The position numbers were made by a program, and so were the translations under genes. The notes below the pieces were generated by a model. The model searched no databases, was not told where the DNA came from, and saw only the letters and a list, made by a program, of their open reading frames with translations. From NCBI GenBank assembly GCA_010692645.1, contig JAAHGS010000012.1, positions 1-38,790 of the forward strand: a stretch of DNA of 38,790 nt. Reading direction: 5' to 3'. The stretch comes from Symploca sp. SIO2E9 (GTDB lineage: Bacteria; Cyanobacteriota; Cyanobacteriia; Cyanobacteriales; Coleofasciculaceae). The number at the start of each line of letters is the position of its first letter. Position 1 is the first letter of the stretch. Below are positions 33,576 through 38,790 of the stretch, one piece after another.

Positions 33576-33786
33576 TTAATGGTGAAGGCAGGAGGCAGAG
33601 GGCAGAAGGCAGAAGGTTTATTTTTATGCCCAATTGTAGTTTAACCTTCATATACAAGTAATAAGTATAGGACTTACGCAACACCATCTTGGAACCATGA
33701 TTTTTCCTAATGGGAATTCATGAATTACCACTACCTCACGTATTTTTTTGTATAAGTCCTCAAGTAATAAGTAGATATTAAATTAA

Positions 33787-33832
33787 ACTTATTACTTATT
33801 ACTTATTACTTATTACTTATTACTTATTACTT
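33787..33832. repeat. ACTTATT heptamer array, six to seven copies
   Basis: Tandem TTACTTA/ACTTATT heptamers, the longest array of this family in the window. It overlaps the 3' end of the DUF1350 gene: the codons for the last three residues (Ser-Asn-Lys) and the TAA stop are repeat sequence. Shorter copies lie at 33655-33664 and 33764-33773. Confidence 0.85.
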
Positions 33833-34596
33833 GCTATCGGATTAAGCCAACGGACAATTTCCGATTTAAGCTGATTCAAGTCGTGATATATTCCTTCCTT
33901 AATCCACTGACCAACTGCATCCAAAGGAGTAAAAACATCTCCTACATTCCACCTGATATCTTGGCTTAAAGGTGTTAGATGATTTCCTGGTAACTTCTGT
34001 AGGACAACCATTTCTGGAAAGCGATCCTGTAAAATTCTAGTCAGTTTTATAGTTTGGTCAATTTCATCATTATTAAATTTAATCAGTAAATTACGGCGGA
34101 CATCGTAGCGTTTAGCAATCAGTTCGTTGGTTTGTCGGGGTGATGGTGTAAACTCAATATCGAACACCTCAGAAATATTTAACTCCTTGACAAAGGGAAT
34201 AGCTCGGTTAACAGGATAGTTGTTATAGGACATTAAGATATTACCTGCTCTTTCGACACCAAAAAGACTGCCAATGAGTAAATGGAGTTTACAACCCATA
34301 CTGTGTCCTATACCGTAGATGGGAAGATAACTTGCGCCTAAAATAGTTTGTGCTTTTAAACGTTCTAAGGCAGTCTCGAAACGGTTCAAAACCTCTCTTG
34401 CGATCGCACTATGATCTAGAGTACTAACAAAGGGCGTGGCAATCACGGCATAACGCTGACGCACTAATTGCTCAAGTAACCATCCGTATGTTACTTGGGG
34501 AGCTGCCCCAATGAAAGCTCCGCCCAGAAAATGCACGATGCCGATAGGGCGCGAGGGGATTAAAACTGAGTTACCGGAGATTTCTTGCCAGTTCAT
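33820..34596 (-). CDS. DUF1350 family protein (alpha/beta hydrolase-like)
   Basis: A 258-residue protein of a family found in cyanobacteria and plant plastids. Family features are VHFLGGAFIGAAPQVTYGWLLEQL near residue 20, YAVIATPFVSTLDHSAIAREV, and the nucleophile-elbow-like IYGIGHSMGCKL near residue 95 (GHSMG, as in alpha/beta hydrolases). A late His is in PGNHLTPLSQD. So a Ser-His hydrolase is likely, perhaps on a lipid or pigment ester, but no member's substrate is known to me. The last residues and the stop are coded by the AATAAGT repeat, so the C-terminus may have been changed by repeat expansion. It stands alone, near the tRNA gene. Confidence 0.88.
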   Translation of the reverse strand: MNWQEISGNSVLIPSRPIGIVHFLGGAFIGAAPQVTYGWLLEQLVRQRYAVIATPFVSTLDHSAIAREVLNRFETALERLKAQTILGASYLPIYGIGHSMGCKLHLLIGSLFGVERAGNILMSYNNYPVNRAIPFVKELNISEVFDIEFTPSPRQTNELIAKRYDVRRNLLIKFNNDEIDQTIKLTRILQDRFPEMVVLQKLPGNHLTPLSQDIRWNVGDVFTPLDAVGQWIKEGIYHDLNQLKSEIVRWLNPIASNK

Positions 34597-34723
34597 GCCA
34601 CAGTTAGCTTAAATTAGTACCATCGGTGATTGTAGCTAATTGCTAAAAGTATTGGTATTTGTCGTGATTAAGGGAAATCCTGGGAGCCTTTTGCCTTGGA
34701 GCTTTCTCAGGTTCAAGACTTGA

Positions 34724-34978
34724 TCAAGGCCACCACCTACTAACGTCATGAATCCCTTGTACTTTTAAAACTAGGGCTTCCTTGCCTCCCATAGAGATAA
34801 TTGTGGGACTGAGATTAACTACATATTCTAAGAAGTCTTTGCGATCGCGACAAGCTAAGGTATGAAGAAATTCTTTCCAAAGGGAAAAGTCATCTTGGAG
34901 GGAAAAGTTAGGATTTTTAATTAGTCCACTGAAAGCTTGGGCTCGGTGATACTCATCCCTTATTTTCCTCGGTAACAT
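34724..34978 (-). CDS. Hypothetical protein, 84 aa
   Basis: A small soluble protein that I do not recognise. It has a basic N-terminal helix (MLPRKIRDEYHRAQAFSGL), then FSLWKEFLHTLACRDRKDFLEYVVNL and a short C-terminal end with KEALVLKVQG. Balanced amino acid composition and a Trp-Leu-Phe core make it look like a true protein. No ribosome binding site is clear. It lies between the DUF1350 gene and a C-rich array. No function is proposed. Confidence 0.55.
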   Translation of the reverse strand: MLPRKIRDEYHRAQAFSGLIKNPNFSLQDDFSLWKEFLHTLACRDRKDFLEYVVNLSPTIISMGGKEALVLKVQGIHDVSRWWP

Positions 34979-35036
34979 TTCTGGGGTTTCTCAGAGAAAT
35001 CTTTCTGGCAAATAAGGCTAATAGTGAATCAAAATC

Positions 35037-35119
35037 ATCTCCCCATCTCCCCCTCTCCCCATCTCCCCATCTCCCCCTCCCCCCATCTCCCCATCTCCCC
35101 ATCTCCCCCTCCCCCCATC
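35037..35119. repeat. C-rich array (CTCCCCATCTCCCC)
   Basis: Tandem CCCCATCT and CCCCCTCT octamers on the plus strand. The same family as at 55, 17738 and 22329. The minus-strand frame across it (WGDGERGRWGD) is low complexity. It lies between two small minus-strand genes. Confidence 0.85.
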
Positions 35120-35122
35120 TCT

Positions 35123-35371
35123 TCAAATATCGCGTTTTACCAAATCCGAAGGTGGACGATCCGTACTCCATGCCCACCAAACCGTACTACAATGACATTG
35201 ATAAAACTCCTGCCATTTCCGGCGGTAGTCCTCAGTAGTCACTGGTGCTTGCCGATTAATCCAAACCCGTTTTGCTTCCATAGAAGAAGCTTTACAACTA
35301 GGGCAGCAAAATTCTAGGGCATGAATTGCTGATTCTGTCCATTGAGGGGGGAATGGGCTAAAAGCTTCCAT
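35123..35371 (-). CDS. Small Cys-rich zinc-binding-like protein, 82 aa
   Basis: The product has CCPSCKAS, and 28 residues on, CHCST, so four to five Cys could bind a zinc ion as in a zinc ribbon. Trp-rich surroundings (FYQCHCSTVWWAWST) follow. The N-terminal part MEAFSPFPPQWTESAIHALEF is helical. I do not know a named family. ATG at 35371 is chosen; a GTG nine nt upstream is also possible. It lies upstream of the C-rich array and 48 bp past the DUF3318 gene's stop on the same strand, so the two may be cotranscribed. Confidence 0.65.
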   Translation of the reverse strand: MEAFSPFPPQWTESAIHALEFCCPSCKASSMEAKRVWINRQAPVTTEDYRRKWQEFYQCHCSTVWWAWSTDRPPSDLVKRDI

Positions 35372-35418
35372 CAAGAGCACAAATTGATTCTAAATTATGA
35401 TTATGTTTTAAGGCTAAA

Positions 35419-36042
35419 TCAAAACTGTGATTTCGACTTTTGCCTCGCCCTCTCAGGAACCCCCACTGGTGAAATTCCAGCAATCGCACGCAAGTTCTGG
35501 CTACGAATTAATTCTGTAAAATTAAGCTCAGAACGCCCTTCAAGTTGAGCAACAGCTTCAATAGAAGACAACAAATACTCAGCAGCTTCAGTTTCCGTGT
35601 AGCCACGCCGCTGAGCACCTTTAATTGCTGCGGCATCGGCATTGAGTTCAGATTCAGAACTGCGGGTAGCACGCCAAATTTGTGAACCAGCAATTCCACT
35701 CAATCCCATGGCTACCACAATACCTACAGCATCACCTTGCGCCAGCTCCACTATTGAGCCTAACATGCCTACCAGAACCACTCCCTGATACAAGTCCGGT
35801 TTAAACCACCGGATGCCTACTAGCCAGCTGACTGCCCGTAAGATCAGCAAATCTCTCTGGGGTCTAGGCAGGCGACGCCATAGATCAAAGTTAATATAAA
35901 TTGGTCGCTCTCTTGACCAAGGCAGGGGAAAAGGAGCCTCAACTACCGTAGTTTGTTGAGGTTTGCTGACGACTTTCGTGAGCATTCGCCCGGAAGCAGG
36001 CATAATATCAAGTAAGCGGCGAATTTCAGGATCTGGATTCAT
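35419..36042 (-). CDS. DUF3318 domain membrane protein
   Basis: A 207-residue protein with two or three membrane segments (VVLVGMLGSIVELAQGDAVGIVVAMGLSGIAG, about 85-120). The sequence pattern DPEIRRLLDIMPASGRM at the N-terminus, RPIYINFDLWRRLPRPQRDLLILRAVSWLVG, and ESELNADAAAIKGAQRRGYTETEAAEYLL at the C-side matches the cyanobacterial DUF3318 family. The W-R-LP-PQRDLL and SELNADA parts suggest a remote link to membrane M48-type peptidases, which hold an HExxH helix that is absent here. Function unknown. Possibly in one transcript with the small Cys-rich protein. Confidence 0.8.
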   Translation of the reverse strand: MNPDPEIRRLLDIMPASGRMLTKVVSKPQQTTVVEAPFPLPWSRERPIYINFDLWRRLPRPQRDLLILRAVSWLVGIRWFKPDLYQGVVLVGMLGSIVELAQGDAVGIVVAMGLSGIAGSQIWRATRSSESELNADAAAIKGAQRRGYTETEAAEYLLSSIEAVAQLEGRSELNFTELIRSQNLRAIAGISPVGVPERARQKSKSQF

Positions 36043-36428
36043 TAGATTGGGGAATTGAGCAGCAATAGTCTACACAATATTTACCAAATCCCGTGGCTCA
36101 AAGCACTTGGGATAGCTGGGATACTGGGGCAGATTGCAGGTTAAACCAGTCTTATGTCTACTCTCCCTCTAGAGGTCGTCCAACCTAGTGGGATTACTCT
36201 AAAACTACCAGAACTGGTTTTCTTTTTTTAGGTCCGTCAGACTATAAAAATCCTGGATTTTACCCCTAGCGATTTAGTTTTTCCCAGTTAAACTGCCACA
36301 GACTAAATCCTGACGGTGAATTTGGCGTTTTACCCAATCAACTTCTGAATGGAACCCCATACTCCAAGTGTGTTGAAGGACTTCAAGTGATTTTATCATT
36401 AAAATACACAAATTAAATGCCTTACAGC
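36043..36428. other. Gene-free stretch between DUF3318 and HExxH genes
   Basis: 386 bp with no convincing frame. A weak hairpin ACCAG/CTGGT near 36206-36219, followed by TCTTTTTTT, faces the plus strand, though no plus gene is upstream. No repeats of the window's families are seen. It must hold the promoter of the DUF3318 gene. Confidence 0.4.
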
Positions 36429-36974
36429 TTATGTAGGTCCAGACTCTGGCCAATATTTCTCGAACCGGCGCACGAATTCTCGATCAAAAAGTACAACTTT
36501 TTGCTCTTTGGGGAACTGTCCTGTCTGAATGTACATAGCAACTTGTGCTACAGTTTCGCTGAAGAGCATTTGTTTGAACAAAGGTTTGTCTGTAAAAGAC
36601 ATGACGTGGGCAGCAGTAAGAAACTCTCCCTCCCAGCCAAAACCAGCTTTGAGCTTGAGATGATGCATTTCATGAAGGCATCGAAAAATAAGATCAACTT
36701 CCGGGTCTAACAAATTGAGATTGTAGTACAGATCTGAGTTCTTGCCTTGGGTGCTAATCATTAAATTCCCTTGGTTGACATCAGTGTACATATCTTCTAT
36801 ACACAATTGTGAGCCTCTAAAGTAAGGATCGAAGTCAACATACTGAAAATTGATTCCTTGCAATTCTACTTGGGCTATATCGATTACAAATTGACGAAAA
36901 GCCTTAGTGACCTCCAAAGGCGCTTCATATGCAGGAGCAGCTATATAATATCTAGCGATGTCTTCGATTTTCAT
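36429..36974 (-). CDS. Hypothetical protein with an HExxH motif, 181 aa
   Basis: A soluble protein that I do not recognise. It has HEMHHL at residues 101-106, inside a hydrophobic helix (LIFRCLHEMHHLKLKAGFGWEGE), which fits the zinc-metallopeptidase HExxH helix; E115 or E117 and SETVAQ near 140 could give the third ligand. The N-terminal half has YFRGSQLCIEDMYTD and a beta-strand pattern LMISTQG. It could be a small peptidase, or a zinc protein without protease activity. ATG at 36974 has AAGGG five nt upstream. Two palindromic structures lie in the 521-bp region upstream, so it may be tightly regulated. No gene partner is seen. Confidence 0.7.
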   Translation of the reverse strand: MKIEDIARYYIAAPAYEAPLEVTKAFRQFVIDIAQVELQGINFQYVDFDPYFRGSQLCIEDMYTDVNQGNLMISTQGKNSDLYYNLNLLDPEVDLIFRCLHEMHHLKLKAGFGWEGEFLTAAHVMSFTDKPLFKQMLFSETVAQVAMYIQTGQFPKEQKVVLFDREFVRRFEKYWPESGPT

Positions 36975-37014
36975 GATAGCCCTTGATTAGAAGCCGCTCT
37001 ATAGATCTAGAGAG

Positions 37015-37047
37015 ACGGACATTGTTCACAAAGTGAAGACAGTCCGT
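37015..37047 (-). promoter_or_regulatory. Two-tier hairpin in the leader of the HExxH gene
   Basis: ACGGAC/GTCCGT outer arms enclose a 4 x 4 internal loop and an inner TTCAC-AAA-GTGAA stem. It lies 40 bp upstream of the HExxH gene's start, in its probable 5' leader. It could be an RNA regulatory structure or an operator. Confidence 0.4.
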
Positions 37048-37158
37048 ATTTAATGATTTGAAATATTAGAGCGGAACTAGTGACACTATACAATTGTGAT
37101 GTTTCAACGCGGCAACGGCTTCCAGGTAACTACGTAAATTACATCTGAGATTGAAATG

Positions 37159-37182
37159 GTATATTCACCTAAGTGAATATAC
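37159..37182. promoter_or_regulatory. Perfect 24-bp palindrome (operator-like)
   Basis: GTATATTCAC-CTAA-GTGAATATAC, ten-base arms with no mismatch. It is 185 bp upstream of the HExxH gene and 314 bp past the alpha/beta hydrolase stop. Size and AT-rich arms fit a homodimeric repressor site (for example the ArsR/SmtB type), but no regulator is nearby. No T-tract follows, so it is not a terminator. A G-rich tract at 37275-37295 and no convincing gene occupy the rest of 36975-37495. Confidence 0.45.
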
Positions 37183-37495
37183 TTAGAGTCGCATAATTTT
37201 TAAGTACTTGAGAGTTTTTTTGTAAAGATAAAGTAAAGTTGAGTAACGAAAAATTAGCTTTCCTTACCATCTCGGGAGATGGGGAGATGGGGGGCAGGGA
37301 GAGAAGTAAAGCGAGTTTTCCTCAAACGACCGAAATTGCAATGCCAGATAGACAAAAGCTTAAGGCAAGATTATTGATGACAATGAACAATGAACCAGGA
37401 AATTCAATCAATCAAGAATCTCCTTGTCTGTCAGTTACTGCTCGTCCGCTTTCCTAACAGACTGGAGATTCTCAACTTATATTATATTTTTTATA

Positions 37496-38389
37496 TCAGC
37501 ATTGACGTTTCATCAGCCAATCAATAATTAGCTGATTGACAACATCCGGTTTCTCATCGTGAGGACAGTGACCAGCCTTGGGAACCGCTACAAATTTCAC
37601 TTCTTTACCGGTCTCGATCTGTTGTTGGTAAATTGCTGCACCGCTAATTGGTGTCCAGGGGTCTTCTTCTCCCCAAATCACCAGTAGTGGATGTTCGACT
37701 TGTGGTAAAAGTTCAGCTGGTGATCGACCAGGAGGGGCACTTAGAACCGAGGCAAACACCTGCTGAGCACCAGGGTCACAACTTGGAGTGTATAGTAAGT
37801 CTACTAGTTCTTCCGTAATCGCCTCTTGATCGTAATAAACCTGAGTGAGGGTGCGACGGATACGGTTTTTTTTGCGGATATTATCAAAGAGGAATGCTCC
37901 GAAAGTTTTAGAACTCACTAGCTTGGTAAAAGCTGCCATCACCAGCCTTAGGGGCAGATTAAGTTCATCGGGGCGGTGATTGAGTCCGCCAGCACAGTTA
38001 ATTAAGATTCCACCGAGGCTAATTTCAGGATAATCACTCACCACCATCAAGCTCAACAAGGCTCCGATGGAATTACCTGCAAACACTGTAGGTTTTGCGA
38101 TGTGGGTTTCCCAGAAATCCTTCAGTTGTTGCTGCCACAACTCCAAGGAGTAATTGAGTGGAGGTTTATCAGAACCCCCAAATCCCAGGAGATCGATAGC
38201 AAATACCTGATAACCAGCTTCTGCCAGTACAGGGATATTATTGCGCCAATGCCCAATGGAGGCACCAAAACCATGAACCAGTATTAGAGGCTGACCAATA
38301 CCCATGACAGCGTATTGAATTTGGTGACCTTGCCAATGCCAAAATTGTTTTTCTAAACTGCTTGTCGGTCTAAGCTTTTGTGTAGTCAA
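37496..38389 (-). CDS. Alpha/beta hydrolase
   Basis: A 297-residue soluble hydrolase. It has the oxyanion-hole motif LILVHGFGASIGHWR near residue 38, DLLGFGGSDKP near 68, the nucleophile elbow FAGNSIGALLSL (Ser about 107), the acid in IWGEEDPWTP near 240, and the catalytic His in PKAGHCPHDEKP near 275. A helical cap lies between 140 and 220 (LRLVMAAFTKLVSSKTFGAFLF). Cap and motifs resemble epoxide hydrolase or haloalkane dehalogenase relatives and plant pheophytinase-like proteins, but the substrate cannot be inferred. The start is TTG at 38389; no other in-frame start is near and no ribosome binding site is clear. Single gene. Confidence 0.9.
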   Translation of the reverse strand: MTTQKLRPTSSLEKQFWHWQGHQIQYAVMGIGQPLILVHGFGASIGHWRNNIPVLAEAGYQVFAIDLLGFGGSDKPPLNYSLELWQQQLKDFWETHIAKPTVFAGNSIGALLSLMVVSDYPEISLGGILINCAGGLNHRPDELNLPLRLVMAAFTKLVSSKTFGAFLFDNIRKKNRIRRTLTQVYYDQEAITEELVDLLYTPSCDPGAQQVFASVLSAPPGRSPAELLPQVEHPLLVIWGEEDPWTPISGAAIYQQQIETGKEVKFVAVPKAGHCPHDEKPDVVNQLIIDWLMKRQC

Positions 38390-38428
38390 GGTTGTTTATG
38401 AAATATGATTTTACAATTGAGATCATAA

Positions 38429-38440
38429 GCTGTTGTGCAT
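38429..38440. repeat. Second copy of GCTGTTGTGCAT
   Basis: The 12-mer, with TAA before it, matches one arm of the palindrome at 351-379. A dispersed short repeat close to the second tnpB element; it lacks the second arm. Confidence 0.4.
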
Positions 38441-38481
38441 CTAAATTGCGCTTTCGACCGTTTGAGGAAAACGTGCTTTAC

Positions 38482-38790
38482 CTAATCCGGCAAGAATGCC
38501 CTCGCTTTTAGCGACGGGATGAATTGCCAGTGAGGAGCATTTATGCTAGTATTTTATCATGACGCATCGGTGATAAATGTTAGTCTACGAAACCAAGTTA
38601 AAAGGTAATCAACATCAGTATGAAAGGTTAAACGAAGCCATTCGTACTGGTTTGTTTATCCGTAATTCTTGCCTTCGTTTTTGGGAAGATGGTAATGCCA
38701 AGAGTCGCTATGACTTGTATAAGTACGTCACTCGACTAGCAAAAGACACTGACTTTCCTTGGGCTAAAAAACTTAACTCACAAGCCCGTC
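38482..38790 (+). mobile_element. Second IS200/IS605-type element, left part only
   Basis: The left end follows TTAC (38478-38481), then 17 nt, a GCCCTCGC/GCGACGGG hairpin (38498-38518) and GGGATG, the same as in the first element. It continues into a tnpB gene and leaves the window. The tnpB sequence differs from that of the first element, so they are separate lineages. Confidence 0.8.
38577..38790 (+). CDS. tnpB: TnpB, N-terminal part (runs off the window)
   Basis: An open frame from ATG at 38577 to the last base, 71 codons with no stop. It reads MLVYETKLKGNQHQYERLNE, then AIRTGLFIRNSCLRFWEDG and TDFPWAKKLNSQAR, the N-terminal domain pattern of TnpB. It aligns with the first tnpB (AIDEAIKTTQFVRNKCIRHWMD). 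The RuvC and zinc-ribbon parts lie outside. Only the first sixth of the protein can be judged, and it is intact. Confidence 0.88.
   Translation, partial: MLVYETKLKGNQHQYERLNEAIRTGLFIRNSCLRFWEDGNAKSRYDLYKYVTRLAKDTDFPWAKKLNSQAR

Noticed and set aside
34953-35180. Minus-strand frame with GRWGDGERGRWGD
   Set aside because: Low-complexity translation of the C-rich repeat array overlapping two better genes.
36201-36230. Plus-strand terminator or small RNA (ACCAG-AA-CTGGT then T-run)
   Set aside because: The effective stem is only four or five bp and there is no plus-strand gene or promoter upstream.
37239-37457. 72-aa plus-strand frame
   Set aside because: Starts at TTG without a ribosome binding site, runs through the G-rich repeat and has no coding-like composition.

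Overview
The window looks like chromosomal DNA of a cyanobacterium, probably filamentous. The evidence is ndhD of the photosynthetic/respiratory NDH-1 complex, many copies of the HIP1 octamer GCGATCGC, several families largely confined to cyanobacteria (DUF3747, DUF3318, DUF1350), a PEP-CTERM protein, Uma2 (DUF820), TnpB elements, and intergenic DNA full of short tandem repeats (AATAAGT heptamers, GGGGAGAT-type G-rich arrays). The genus cannot be fixed from the sequence alone.

Layout. 1-8.9 kb: a secreted DUF3747 protein, a Roadblock/LC7-like protein, an Amt ammonium transporter, a family 2 glycosyltransferase, an intergenic stretch with an IS200/IS605 end relic, a NarL-type response regulator, a 39-residue membrane peptide, a PEP-CTERM protein and an unrecognised one-TM protein. 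9.1-14.5 kb: a minus-strand run of coiled-coil protein, HlyD-type adaptor and RND pump. 14.5-15.85 kb: a complete tnpB-only IS200/IS605-type element. 15.9-20.5 kb (minus): ndhD, thrB and a TIR-FGE fusion protein. 20.5-22.5 kb: repeats, an orphan 126-aa ORF and a Uma2 endonuclease-fold protein. 22.6-30.4 kb: B12-type radical SAM enzyme, amidohydrolase, Mpo1-like protein and fatty-acid hydroxylase on minus, diverging from a GH3-type acyl-amide synthetase and an HD phosphohydrolase on plus. 30.4-38.4 kb: an 18-bp tandem array, an ABC exporter, tRNA-Asn(GUU), several small cyanobacterial proteins, an HExxH protein and an alpha/beta hydrolase. From 38.5 kb a second tnpB element runs off the window.

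How genes may work together. The adaptor and RND pump form a tripartite efflux system without its outer-membrane channel. The fatty-acid hydroxylase and Mpo1-like dioxygenase are adjacent and catalyse consecutive steps of fatty-acid alpha-oxidation in other organisms; a divergent GH3 enzyme that could amidate an acyl acid makes this the best candidate for an undescribed pathway. The TIR-FGE protein combines a TIR domain (putative NADase effector) with a C-lectin-like FGE domain whose C-terminal end resembles the variable region of diversity-generating retroelement targets; no reverse transcriptase is in the window, so a remote element would be needed.

Non-coding DNA is mostly repeats and hairpins: right-end relics of IS200/IS605 elements (one supplying the stop codon of the Uma2 gene), a nested 85-bp inverted repeat, a 24-bp perfect palindrome, and G-rich arrays that switch strand from place to place.
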